Shown here: piece by piece, positions 17,945-26,596 of the stretch
How positions within the stretch are numbered: position 1 is the stretch's first letter
How the letters are laid out: each line of letters begins with the position of its first letter
Origin: Lachnospiraceae bacterium
GTDB taxonomy: Bacteria; Bacillota; Clostridia; Lachnospirales; Lachnospiraceae
DNA length: 64,000 nt
Assembly (NCBI GenBank): GCA_017441585.1
Contig: JAFRWW010000047.1
Span: 1-64,000 of the forward strand
Reading direction: 5' to 3'
Position numbers and translations under genes: made by a program
The notes under the pieces: model-generated
The model's input: the letters and a program-made list of their open reading frames with translations, nothing else
Told to the model about the DNA's origin: nothing
Databases searched by the model: none

Positions 17945-18304
17945 CTAATCTATAACTCTGACACCCTCGATATATATGTTTATTCTCGCCACGGGAAGTC
18001 CCGTGTATTCTTCTACTTTATACTTTACATTCTCGCGCAGATTCTCGCTCACAGTTAAGGCGCTCACTCCGTATGCGATTATGATATGAAAATCTATAAA
18101 AAGCCTGTTCTCCCGGACCACCACATTGATGCCCTTTGTCAGACTCTCCATCTTTAAAAGTTTAACCAGGCCATCCTTCATGGATACCGCGGCCATACCC
18201 ACTACGCCGAAGCACTCCATGGCTTCGATGCCGGCATACTGGGCCACCACCTCGGGCTCTATGATCACGTCACCGAGATTGGTACTCATTTTTCCCTTTA
18301 CCAT
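17945..18304 (-). CDS. Asp23/Gls24 family envelope stress protein (YloU-like)
   Basis: 119 residues from the ATG at 18304, which has a strong SD (GAGGAGGTG); a longer frame upstream would cross the rpmB terminator. The sequence shows the family pattern GDVIIEPEVVAQYAGIEAMECFGVVGM, VRENRLFIDFHIIIAYG and GLPVARINIYIEGV. Members are membrane-associated proteins linked to envelope stress or to the partner FakA-like gene. It is separated from the downstream fakA-like gene by 60 bp. Confidence 0.92.
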   Translation of the reverse strand: MVKGKMSTNLGDVIIEPEVVAQYAGIEAMECFGVVGMAAVSMKDGLVKLLKMESLTKGINVVVRENRLFIDFHIIIAYGVSALTVSENLRENVKYKVEEYTGLPVARINIYIEGVRVID

Positions 18305-18333
18305 AAGACACCTCCTCACGATACATTGTCTGA

Positions 18334-18368
18334 TAAAGAAAAACCTCAGGCATAAAGGCAGCCTGAGG
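18334..18368 (-). terminator. Rho-independent terminator behind rpmB
   Basis: On the minus strand the stem CCTCAGGC/GCCTGAGG (8 bp, 18344-18351 with 18361-18368, 9-nt loop) is followed by TTTTTCTTT. It separates rpmB from the Asp23-like gene. Confidence 0.85.
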
Positions 18369-18413
18369 ATATTCATACATTTTTATGCCCCTCACATTTG
18401 ACGGTGTCAATAA

Positions 18414-18599
18414 TTAAGCGCGCTCTACCTTATTGGAGCGAAGGCATGATGTGCAAACGTACCTGCGGATGCTTCTTCCGTTCTCGTTTATCTTCACCTT
18501 TTTGATGTTTGACTTCCAAATGTGATTGGATCTTCTATGTGAATGGCTGACGTTATTTCCAAAATGAACGCCCTTGCCGCATATTGAACACTTTGCCAT
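18414..18599 (-). CDS. rpmB: 50S ribosomal protein L28
   Basis: A 61-residue ribosomal protein beginning MAKCSICGKGVHFGN with the typical SHSHRRS-N segment and a second CxxC (YVCTSCLRS), so it is the zinc-ribbon (C+) form. Start at 18599 follows AAAGGAGGTG. It is flanked by its own promoter (18650-18678) and terminator (18334-18368), so it forms a single-gene transcription unit. Confidence 0.97.
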   Translation of the reverse strand: MAKCSICGKGVHFGNNVSHSHRRSNHIWKSNIKKVKINENGRSIRRYVCTSCLRSNKVERA

Positions 18600-18649
18600 G
18601 GTTACACCTCCTTTACGAGAATTTTCATATAAAAAACACAACGCAAAAT

Positions 18650-18678
18650 ATTATATCAAAACATTTTGAATGTTGCAA
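18650..18678 (-). promoter_or_regulatory. Sigma-70-type promoter of rpmB
   Basis: On the minus strand TTGCAA (18673-18678) is followed after 17 bp by TATAAT (18650-18655), with an extended TG. The -10 box is about 50 bp from the rpmB start codon. Confidence 0.75.
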
Positions 18679-18740
18679 GTGTTTTTTTGATCAAGATCTT
18701 CATGCGAATATGTCAGGTTCTACGTTCTTCAAAGACAGGC

Positions 18741-19310
18741 TCAAAATTCCTCGAGATTATGTTTCAACGTATCATATTCCTTATTTATCGAAACCACAGT
18801 CTCCTTATCCCCCGCTATATTGTCGGGATGGAATATCTTCAACAGATCCCTGTACCGCTTCTTTAAGGACAGAGGATCGTTCACCCCGCGGAAAAAGACG
18901 GTCATCTGGCCCAGCTCTCTCATGGTCTCGCTGCCGACGCGCCTTAAGTCCGACTCCAGGCGCCGTCTCTCCTCCATGATCCGCTTTTCCATGCGCTTTA
19001 AGGAACGCCTGTCCTCATCCAGCTCGTCAAAGCCTCGCTTTAAGGCCTTCCACTTTTCTTCGATGAGCTTTTCCTCGATGGCACACTGCTTTTTGCGATA
19101 ATCCAGACGTCTGGCTTCATGCTTCATCTGAAGCTTCACCCTGTCCTTTTCATCGTCAAACTCGCGTCTTTGATCCTCCAGTTCCTGCCTTAAATTCTGC
19201 AGACGGATATTTTCGGAGAATAACCAGTGCTTTATCTCGGACAGCTTATCCTCAGCCTCCGTACCTGCTATGACATCCGCTATATTTTCGGGATTCAATG
19301 CAAAATCCAT
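18741..19310 (-). CDS. J-domain (DnaJ-like) protein with coiled coil
   Basis: 189 residues. Residues about 35-125 are a charged, heptad-rich coiled coil (E/R/K/L-rich). The C-terminal part (about 145-189) is a J-domain-like segment with KKRYRDLLKIFHPDNIAGD, in which the HPD triad (161-163) is the Hsp70-stimulating signature. The J domain is at the C terminus, unlike classical DnaJ. It follows the gerW gene by 14 bp on the same strand. Likely a specialised co-chaperone; client unknown. Confidence 0.8.
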   Translation of the reverse strand: MDFALNPENIADVIAGTEAEDKLSEIKHWLFSENIRLQNLRQELEDQRREFDDEKDRVKLQMKHEARRLDYRKKQCAIEEKLIEEKWKALKRGFDELDEDRRSLKRMEKRIMEERRRLESDLRRVGSETMRELGQMTVFFRGVNDPLSLKKRYRDLLKIFHPDNIAGDKETVVSINKEYDTLKHNLEEF

Positions 19311-19324
19311 ACGATCACCCTTTT

Positions 19325-19720
19325 TTAATTATCAAAGGCCGCCTCTATCGCTTCTTCGTTGGATAATTTCCCGGGATCAGCATCCTCAGCGGGAACCGTG
19401 AACTTATTTACCAGGTCGGGAACCATGTCCAGGATCTTTGAGATGGAATCCTGATTGTTCACGCTGATGAGCCTGGTGGCACCGTTGCTGATGATGAGCA
19501 CTGCGCTGGGTGACATCTTGCCGCCGATACCGCCGCAGCCCTTATCGCCCTTTTCATTGCTGCCGGCGCCCATACCCACGCCGAAGCTCACATCCATCAT
19601 GGGAACTATGATGGTATCCTTCACCACTATGGGCTCTCCCACCACCGTCTTTGTGGAGAGGAAGGAATTCATGCCTCCCATTAATGACTGCATAATGGAA
19701 TTATACTTACTGTCTGCCAT
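19325..19720 (-). CDS. ytfJ: GerW family sporulation protein (YtfJ)
   Basis: 131 residues with VVGEPIVVKDTIIVPMMDVSFG, a Gly-rich GGKMSPSAVLII and DMVPDLVNKF, the GerW/YtfJ signature. In Bacillus, ytfJ lies next to ytfI (DUF2953) and is made in the forespore. Here the DUF2953 gene is directly upstream (19889-20935), so the pair is conserved. It suggests the host belongs to a lineage with sporulation genes, though it may not sporulate. Confidence 0.9.
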   Translation of the reverse strand: MADSKYNSIMQSLMGGMNSFLSTKTVVGEPIVVKDTIIVPMMDVSFGVGMGAGSNEKGDKGCGGIGGKMSPSAVLIISNGATRLISVNNQDSISKILDMVPDLVNKFTVPAEDADPGKLSNEEAIEAAFDN

Positions 19721-19888
19721 TTTTTTACTCCTGTCGCCGCAAGCCTTTCATGATCACTGCCTATACTCACCCTTAATGATCGATCCTTGTGATGACTTAT
19801 CATAAACAGATTTTATGACCGGCCGCGCTTTACAAAACCAAAATCCCCAATATTATACCACACAACCATCGTTTTGAACAGATGGCTT

Positions 19889-20935
19889 TTATACATATCT
19901 TTGCACTTCTTTGATGAAGCGTCTTACATTCTTATCCAGTCCCAGAACCGCCGCGCGGCACAGAATGAAGAATACCACGATCCTTCCCTCCAGATCTCCC
20001 TTTGCGTCCATGACGCTCTTTTCAAAATCGGCGTTAAGCACGATCACCTTTCCTATATGGGGATACAGGAAACTGTAGGCCCCCACGGCCTTTCCCGTGG
20101 CAGAGGCGTCCTCAAAGCCAAGGTCAATGACAGCGCCGCCCTTTCTGGGCGCACAGTGGATCAGTATCTTAAGCACTTCATTAAGTATCTTACTGATGGC
20201 GGCTATGTTTTCATCCTTTGTCAGAAAGTCCTTGCGCTCTTTGACCCATTTGTACCGCGCTTCGCCGTCTTTTTTAAGGGACAGGATCTTTTCCTTTATC
20301 GCGGTCAGTTTTTCTTTGATCCGGGCGATTGCCTGACTTATCTTATCCTTAAGGGGAACCTTTTCTTTTTTACCGGATTCCGTATCCGTGTCGTCTGCCG
20401 TATCATGATCTGTATATTTTTCACTGTCCGCTGACTTTGACGTTTTATCGGATTTATCAGGAATAGCTGTCTTTTCCCTGTCGCCGGTCTCATCGAGATA
20501 CTCGGACAGCTCGTCCTTTTCTTCCTTTAAGTCCCACTTACTGTAATCCGTGGTTTCTTTGGTTTCTATGGCAGGCTTTGCATCCTCTTTTTTCTTTTTG
20601 CCGGTCTTTTTCTCTGCAGAAGGCTCCTCTGTTTCTTCTTCCTCTTCATCCTCCGTGGGATAAACCTTTTTCCAGAATACCTTCACCCAGTAATCAAAAT
20701 ACGCATCCTCACCGGGCTTCTTTTTATATACCACGTCCGCCCGAAGCAAGGGGGTAAGCCATCTGACCTTTGCCAGAGCGTCTATATCCTCTCCGGCCTT
20801 GTATCCCTTCACCTCATATTTAATAGGGGCAAAAAGGATCAGCAGGATGAGGACCAGCAAAAGTCCAAGGATCACAGCCAGCACTATGCCGACCACCTTA
20901 AGCACGGTGAGTATGACCGTCAGCACTCCTGTCAT
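19889..20935 (-). CDS. DUF2953 domain-containing protein (YtfI-like)
   Basis: 348 residues: a long N-terminal membrane segment (about 8-36), then FAPIKYEVKGYKAGEDIDALAKVRWL, typical of DUF2953. A long charged linker rich in E/K/T/D (about 95-200) follows, then a C-terminal domain with GGAVIDLGFEDASATGKAVGAYSFLYP. Function is unknown; the family is paired with YtfJ in spore formers. It overlaps the upstream 108-residue gene by 4 nt (ATGA). Confidence 0.88.
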   Translation of the reverse strand: MTGVLTVILTVLKVVGIVLAVILGLLLVLILLILFAPIKYEVKGYKAGEDIDALAKVRWLTPLLRADVVYKKKPGEDAYFDYWVKVFWKKVYPTEDEEEEETEEPSAEKKTGKKKKEDAKPAIETKETTDYSKWDLKEEKDELSEYLDETGDREKTAIPDKSDKTSKSADSEKYTDHDTADDTDTESGKKEKVPLKDKISQAIARIKEKLTAIKEKILSLKKDGEARYKWVKERKDFLTKDENIAAISKILNEVLKILIHCAPRKGGAVIDLGFEDASATGKAVGAYSFLYPHIGKVIVLNADFEKSVMDAKGDLEGRIVVFFILCRAAVLGLDKNVRRFIKEVQRYV

Positions 20936-21258
20936 ACACCCACCTGCCTTATCATATGTCCAAAGTCAAATGACATTTTATCCCTCGCCATGATAGTGAC
21001 CAGGGAGGAGATCACGGCTATGGCTCCTTCCTTTGTCTTTGACATGCCTGCTATCACCAGGGGAGTCTCGTCGCTCAGCTCATAGTCTATCTTATCGCCG
21101 TGGATGATCTGAAGTTCATTACATTCCGACAGAACTATAAAATATATGTCGCATTTTCCCACGCCGTGAAGAAGCCTCCACTTATAAAAAGAGGCATTCC
21201 TTTCCACATCATCCGTATTATAAAGTTTGGGTGTAAATATTATATTTCTTTTCATCAA
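20932..21258 (-). CDS. Conserved hypothetical protein upstream of the DUF2953 gene
   Basis: 108 residues, no signal peptide or membrane segment. Visible features are a hydrophobic core VGKCDIYFIVLSECNELQII and an amphipathic helix KEGAIAVISSLVTIMARD. I do not recognise a family. The 4-nt overlap with the DUF2953 gene implies translational coupling and a shared role. Confidence 0.65.
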   Translation of the reverse strand: MMKRNIIFTPKLYNTDDVERNASFYKWRLLHGVGKCDIYFIVLSECNELQIIHGDKIDYELSDETPLVIAGMSKTKEGAIAVISSLVTIMARDKMSFDFGHMIRQVGV

Positions 21259-21334
21259 TATTGTTTATACTGTAAATGACGGATTTTTTCAAGTGTAAGA
21301 AATCCACGGGCAGTCAAATTATGGATGATCCGGC

Positions 21335-21365
21335 AAAGAAAAACCCCGGCAGATAACTGCCGGGG
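21335..21365 (-). terminator. Rho-independent terminator behind the acidic lipoprotein gene
   Basis: On the minus strand a 9-bp GC-rich stem CCCCGGCAG/CTGCCGGGG (21344-21352 with 21357-21365, 4-nt loop) is followed by TTTTTCTTT. It lies 34 bp behind the stop at 21400. Confidence 0.88.
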
Positions 21366-21399
21366 TCCGTTTTACTCTGTCGTGTATGATCGATAAAAA

Positions 21400-21948
21400 T
21401 TACTCGGTCACGATGCTGTGAAGCTCCTCAGCCTCTTCCTCGGTAAGTCTGGCAGCAGCAAAAACGCTGTCCTCGGTAACGAGATAGATATCCTCGCCTT
21501 CCTCATAGTAACCAAGCTGAAGTCCGCCTACGGTTACGAGAAGGTACTCTGTACCGTCATCGGTTGCAGCGTTCTCAACAGTGTACTCAGCAAATGCCTC
21601 GTTTGTTCCATCATTTACATAAGCAACGTCGCCGTCTGATGACTCATAGAAAAAGATCATGAAATCCTCACCGCCGTCATTTGCGTAGAAACCGTCTACA
21701 TAGCTGATGTCGGATGCAACCTCATCCTCGCCTTCAGCAGCCTCTTCGCCCTCAGCAGCTTCTACGCCTTCAGCAGCCTCTTCCTCTACCTCAGAAACCT
21801 CTTCCTCTACCTCTTCGGTCTCCTCGGGAGCAGCTTCCTCAACTACCTCATCAGAAGCAACCTCAGCTGTCTCTGCACCGCCGCAGGCAGTAAATACTGT
21901 TGCTGCCATAGCAGCTGCTACAAGTGTCATAAATACTCTCTTCTTCAT
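21400..21948 (-). CDS. Acidic putative lipoprotein
   Basis: 182 residues from the ATG at 21948, chosen for GAGGAG 6 nt upstream and the signal peptide MKKRVFMTLVAAAMAATVF with lipobox TAC-GG (cysteine about residue 22). Residues about 30-80 are a Glu/Ala/Val low-complexity acidic tract. The rest is a small domain (FYANDGGEDFMIFFYESSDG...) that I do not recognise. It is an independent unit with its own terminator. Likely anchored to the outer face of the membrane; function unknown. Confidence 0.8.
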   Translation of the reverse strand: MKKRVFMTLVAAAMAATVFTACGGAETAEVASDEVVEEAAPEETEEVEEEVSEVEEEAAEGVEAAEGEEAAEGEDEVASDISYVDGFYANDGGEDFMIFFYESSDGDVAYVNDGTNEAFAEYTVENAATDDGTEYLLVTVGGLQLGYYEEGEDIYLVTEDSVFAAARLTEEEAEELHSIVTE

Positions 21949-22136
21949 AATAAACTCCTCCTCGGCACAGGTTCGGATACCCGATGCCATCATTCTAAAA
22001 ATTTACGCAACGTAGTAAAAGTTAACATAATTTTTTTAACATGTCAATAGCCAGATACTATCAAATAAAGAGCAAACACGCTGACAAAATATGCTAAATA
22101 AACAAATATTATACCTTCCAACTTTCAATTCCGGAC

Positions 22137-22754
22137 TTATCGCTTAAGAATACACCCCGGACAACGCTTCATTATCTCCTGCAAAACATATTCAGTCTGC
22201 TCCGGCATCACAAAGGCGTTAAATCTGTCTATTCCAAGTTTGATGGAAATAGTATCATCCGCGGGCCTTGATTCAATGCTCTTAACCTTTTTATAAGCAC
22301 ACTGTCCCACGACCTCGCTCATTTCTTCCCGAAGATCGGAATACATCATGGCCGAATCAACCAGACTGTCATTGTCAGAAAAAAGGATCGTCAGATCCGC
22401 CAACACATCCATAGCCCCATAAAAAGCCTTCGACGCCTTTGATCTTTCCGTTTTCTCATCAGGCTTATGGTCAATATATTCCTTGCGATATCGAATGAGT
22501 TCCTTTTCCCCAAACTCATACCTTATGACAAATTCCGTTCCCACAGGAGTCGCATCATTTTTATCGGTAACCCTTCCCTTATAAAGCCAGTTAAGATGTC
22601 CCTGCTGATCATAATACACACCTGCCGGAAGTGCATTTTTTTCATTTGTCTGCACAATTCCGGGATTCATCGCCTGACCAAAAGGCTTCCCGCACTTTCT
22701 GCAAAACTTCGCTGCTTCATTTATACTTTCGGTTCCGCAAAATTGACAAAACAT
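22137..22754 (-). CDS. Zinc-ribbon protein of unknown function
   Basis: 205 residues. The N-terminus is a double-CxxC zinc ribbon (MFCQFCGTE...FCRKCGKPFG, about 3-25). The rest is a soluble domain with AFYGAMDVLADLTILFSDND and KLGIDRFNAFVMPEQTEYVL, not recognised. It lies 21 bp behind the 1173-residue zinc-ribbon membrane protein, so the two are probably co-expressed; shared N-terminal ribbons suggest a common assembly or regulator. Confidence 0.75.
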   Translation of the reverse strand: MFCQFCGTESINEAAKFCRKCGKPFGQAMNPGIVQTNEKNALPAGVYYDQQGHLNWLYKGRVTDKNDATPVGTEFVIRYEFGEKELIRYRKEYIDHKPDEKTERSKASKAFYGAMDVLADLTILFSDNDSLVDSAMMYSDLREEMSEVVGQCAYKKVKSIESRPADDTISIKLGIDRFNAFVMPEQTEYVLQEIMKRCPGCILKR

Positions 22755-22775
22755 GATTCTTCTCCCCCCAAATAA

Positions 22776-25700
22776 TTATGGTTCAACCCACTCAAAAATA
22801 AATGCCGTCCCCACATGACTATGTTGATATATCAATGCGCATTTTCCATCACGATATTTTTGAGGATCAGGAAACCTTACTACAGCAGTTTTGCTGCTTC
22901 CCAATGGAGCAAAATAGTCATATGATGCGTTTATCCGATAATCTATATAAATATCATCATACACATCCTTCATGGAAAATCCCTCTTCCATAGTATTCTG
23001 ATCAAAAACCTCTACGATCCACAGCGAACCATAAGCTTCAGCATTATCCGGTCCTCTGTCAGATTTATTTATATCCAGTCTGAAATCAACCTCAAACTCA
23101 TCGCCGGGATAATACTTATCACCGGGCATCGGACTAAATTTCAGATTATAATCTTCTTTTACATTTATCTCACCATGGCTGTCCGAACTCCCGTTCTGAT
23201 AATGAAACTCTCCGGCAGATGATACGGTCTCTTTATAATATGGACTCACCGAACCGGCCCTGTTCTGTATCGAAAAATAGTCATAATAATAATCACTTGA
23301 ATTTCTCGTATCCGTCAGTCTCCAGTATCCGCCTTTTTCCTCTTTTGCTTCCTTTTCCTCTTCCTGTGAAAGATCGACCGCAACCGGCTCCGAACCCGGT
23401 CCCAGCAAACCTTTTTTATTAGAATAGGTGCCTGCCACGCACTCCCATATTGTCAGTTCAAGATTGGCCTTCTGCTCTTTTGATAATTTGTTACCGTCCA
23501 GTTCAAGTTCCTCCCCGGCGATCTTTACAGCATTTACGGCCTCATCCAACTTCACCTGACGTGTATATACATCTTTTCCGTCATACTTAAGCCGTATGAT
23601 ATAACTGTCCAGAACTTCCGCTCTTTCCTCCCCGCGGATATCCTTCAATGTAATATAAAGTGTACCATCCTTAACTTCTGTTTCAGGCGCCTTGGGATTC
23701 TTCAATGCATATAAGGAATACCCGCTTCCATCACTTCCTCCGAAAAATCCCTTTTCCTGTGCGCCGCCGTCCACTTCCATAAGAGAGAATTCAAAATTTC
23801 CGGTATTTAAATACTTCTTAGGCTCAATAAATAGGCCTTTATCTCCCCAGTTTAAACTGTTTTCTCCATTTTCATCATTACCAATAGCCGTTATGACAAA
23901 ATCATTGTTTTTACTCATAACCTCATTAAAGTTATCATCGTATTTAAGTACAAGGGCACACTCTTTTACATAATCCTTATCCTTCGGTTTCTTTATGATA
24001 ACCTTCCTTACCCGTATCGTATAATCCTTATTATACAATTCTACAGTCTGCTTTTCTTTATCATCAAAAAATAATCTCGGTGAAAAAGCAGTATACTCCG
24101 TCAACCCTTTTTCATCATAAAACCTCGACTGAGCCTCGTTATAAAACAAAGCCTTATTCTCCTGCGCAAAGCCATGCCAGTATTTTGTGAGATCACTGTC
24201 GTCATCGACTGCGGAAAAATTATTCTTTATCAGCGTCGTGGTATATGAAAACCGTCTGGTCCTATACATGTTAAGAATAGACGGATATTCATCCTCAAAA
24301 GCAGGGATTTTTCTTAGATAACCGAGAAAAATCCCTCTGGGATAAGCCGTTGACGCCACCAGCGAACCGTCAGGGGTAATAACTCCGCCATGTCCGTTTA
24401 TCTTTCCCTCCGGATAATTTGTACTCATTTCATCAAGAGGCAGTGCAAACCATCCCAGTTCGGAATGTTCCTTAAGACAATCCGTTTTTTTCGTGCTCAC
24501 ATCACCTTTTTTTGTATAATACTCAAAGGCTATTGTCTCTATATCCCCCGCCATCAGTTCATCAAAAAAATAATTGGCTCTCTTTTTTGAAACATATTCC
24601 CTCGTTACCACATGAAACATTTCATGCGTAAGAGTGATCAGCATTATGTCATAATTCTCTTTTGCCCCCCCTTCCAGCATTCCCATATACACACAGATAT
24701 AGGAATTGCCCAGCCAAGGAGGAGTTACGGCAACGCCATAGGCCTGGCCCTTTTTTCCGGGAATCAGTTCCAGTCTAAGCTTATAAGTCGGCATATTTAC
24801 CTTTAATTCATCCCGCAAAAAACGCCACGATCTTAAAGCATGTCCACCTACTATTTCAATATCCTTATTTCCATTTTTATTCTCAGTCAACCTGTTCTTC
24901 ATCGGACTGCTATCAAGCAGAGCCTTATATTCCTGCTTAAAAATCTTCATATAAGCCTTTCTATAAGAAGGCGTATCGATATCTTCTGCCTTTTCAATAT
25001 AATATCCTTCTTTGATCATTCGCTCCAGAGCTTTTTTCTCGGCTTCTTCGACAATCCTTTTTTTCTCGGCTTCAACATTTTTTGTCACATCATCATTAAT
25101 AGACATCCGATCAAGCATGATCTGAAGCACAGCCTTATCACCATCATACAAGTCATAACAGTTCGTAAGTGGATTATAATACGCCCCTGCCCCAAAACCT
25201 TCAGCAACCGGAATGCAGGACACCAAACACGCAATGATACTGTTTTGTCTTGATTCTATTACTATCTTATTTTCATCGATTTTAGTCGCATACTCATACC
25301 ATTTACCCTCATCATCTATGCGATAGACAGAAAATCCCCTGTAATCTTCCTCCTCAAGTCCGAACTCATCCATATCAAAGGTCATGGTAAACACACCGGG
25401 CAGCATTTCATCATCCTTGAGCCCGGCATCCAGTTCCCAGGCTCCAAGCATGACGCCCGAACCACCTGCCTGTTCATAATACTCATCCTTCAGCCTTTGT
25501 CTGACATCATCCGAAACTTTTGTCAAATGGAAATCCCTGTTTTTATCCAGGGCGTTTTCTTCTGCCGCAATCACTATGCCGTCTACCGGCTCTATGCTGA
25601 AGGCACTGCTGTTTCCTTTCGCAGGCTCCTCAAATTCTTCCTCCACATCCTCCTTCAGCATCCAGTCATTTTCTTCATCATAAAACCAGCTATATGCAGG

Positions 25701-26297
25701 ATGTACATACAGTTCTGAGTCTGCTTCCTTTGCGACTGTTTTTTCCGCCGTATCATTAGTCTTATTTGATTTTTTCCCATTATTATGTCCGGTATTTTGT
25801 GAGGTTGAGATTCCGATTATAACACCTGAAATGACAACAACAGCCAGCACCGCCACGGCAGCCAATCCTATGACAACGGCAGCTATGATAAAAGGAGCCG
25901 CAGACTTTTTGGATTTCTTTTGCCGAACCTTTTTATCGTTTTTAGGAACATGCACCTGCTTGGGGTCATTATTCTGCTGTGATGCATTATTCTGCTGTGG
26001 AGCATTATTCTGCTGTGGAGCATTATTCTGCTGTGGAGCATTATTCTGCTGTGGAGCATTATTCTGCTGTGGCTCTTGAACATGCGGTGGCACTTGGACA
26101 CGTTGTGATTCTTGGACACGCTGTGATTCTTGAACACGCTGTGATTCTTGGACACGCTGTGATTCTTGGACACGCTGTACATCCGGTGCAGACGTAGGTT
26201 CAGTCTGTACCGTCTGCTTCAGTTCCTTACCACACCCGGGGCAAAACTTAGGATCATTCTTTATTTCTCTTCCGCAATTCTTACAAAATCTAGCCAT
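22776..26297 (-). CDS. Zinc-ribbon membrane protein with HExxH metalloprotease-like domain
   Basis: 1173 residues. An N-terminal zinc ribbon (CKNCG...CPGCG, 5-22) is followed by tandem hexapeptide repeats VQESQR (about 42-68) and QQNNAP (about 77-118), a basic stretch, and one membrane helix (about 141-168); the large C-terminal part is then expected outside. At 562-568 it reads LTHEMFH, an HExxH zinc-protease signature, with a candidate third ligand E586 in FFDELMAGDIE, 18 residues after the second His, as in gluzincins. Downstream are several beta-rich domains (about 740-1173). A secreted peptidase tethered to the membrane is likely; substrate unknown. SD AGGAAGG precedes the ATG. Confidence 0.72.
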   Translation of the reverse strand: MARFCKNCGREIKNDPKFCPGCGKELKQTVQTEPTSAPDVQRVQESQRVQESQRVQESQRVQESQRVQVPPHVQEPQQNNAPQQNNAPQQNNAPQQNNAPQQNNASQQNNDPKQVHVPKNDKKVRQKKSKKSAAPFIIAAVVIGLAAVAVLAVVVISGVIIGISTSQNTGHNNGKKSNKTNDTAEKTVAKEADSELYVHPAYSWFYDEENDWMLKEDVEEEFEEPAKGNSSAFSIEPVDGIVIAAEENALDKNRDFHLTKVSDDVRQRLKDEYYEQAGGSGVMLGAWELDAGLKDDEMLPGVFTMTFDMDEFGLEEEDYRGFSVYRIDDEGKWYEYATKIDENKIVIESRQNSIIACLVSCIPVAEGFGAGAYYNPLTNCYDLYDGDKAVLQIMLDRMSINDDVTKNVEAEKKRIVEEAEKKALERMIKEGYYIEKAEDIDTPSYRKAYMKIFKQEYKALLDSSPMKNRLTENKNGNKDIEIVGGHALRSWRFLRDELKVNMPTYKLRLELIPGKKGQAYGVAVTPPWLGNSYICVYMGMLEGGAKENYDIMLITLTHEMFHVVTREYVSKKRANYFFDELMAGDIETIAFEYYTKKGDVSTKKTDCLKEHSELGWFALPLDEMSTNYPEGKINGHGGVITPDGSLVASTAYPRGIFLGYLRKIPAFEDEYPSILNMYRTRRFSYTTTLIKNNFSAVDDDSDLTKYWHGFAQENKALFYNEAQSRFYDEKGLTEYTAFSPRLFFDDKEKQTVELYNKDYTIRVRKVIIKKPKDKDYVKECALVLKYDDNFNEVMSKNNDFVITAIGNDENGENSLNWGDKGLFIEPKKYLNTGNFEFSLMEVDGGAQEKGFFGGSDGSGYSLYALKNPKAPETEVKDGTLYITLKDIRGEERAEVLDSYIIRLKYDGKDVYTRQVKLDEAVNAVKIAGEELELDGNKLSKEQKANLELTIWECVAGTYSNKKGLLGPGSEPVAVDLSQEEEKEAKEEKGGYWRLTDTRNSSDYYYDYFSIQNRAGSVSPYYKETVSSAGEFHYQNGSSDSHGEINVKEDYNLKFSPMPGDKYYPGDEFEVDFRLDINKSDRGPDNAEAYGSLWIVEVFDQNTMEEGFSMKDVYDDIYIDYRINASYDYFAPLGSSKTAVVRFPDPQKYRDGKCALIYQHSHVGTAFIFEWVEP
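25972..26180. repeat. Two in-frame 18-bp tandem repeat tracts
   Basis: Adjacent tracts inside the 1173-residue gene: about six units of TTATTCTGCTGTGGAGCA-type sequence (QQNNAP on the coding strand) and about five units of CGCTGTGATTCTTGGACA type (VQESQR). Units are nearly identical, so copy number may vary between strains without breaking the frame. Confidence 0.85.
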
Positions 26298-26346
26298 AAT
26301 ACCTTCCTGCTAATACAATCGGTTTAAAACTCCAACAAAACTAAAA

Positions 26347-26377
26347 AAGACAAGGCTGCATCAGGCAGTCTTGTCTT
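26347..26377 (-). terminator. Rho-independent terminator of the lspA-rluD operon
   Basis: On the minus strand a stem AAGACAAG/CTTGTCTT extended by CTGC/GCAG pairs (26347-26377) is followed by a T-run. It lies about 220 bp behind rluD. The rest of the gap 26378-26596 is AT-rich and shows nothing recognisable. Confidence 0.7.
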
Positions 26378-26596
26378 TCAACCATGTAACTATTTATCAA
26401 TTAGAGAATACGTCTTATAAATCTTATGCATAATACTATGTAGTCGCTTTTGTTGTCAATATCACACATTTTCAAGATCAATATTAAAACACCTCATGTG
26501 AAATTATACAACACTTGCAAATAAATCACAATAGTTAAGCATACAATCGGCAGATACCCGAAAAAAGCATTTATGAGTATTCAATCGAAAACATGA

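Noticed and set aside
21707..22015. Ser/Ala-rich plus-strand open frame
   Set aside because: It is the reverse strand of the Glu/Ala-rich lipoprotein tract, an artefact of biased codons.
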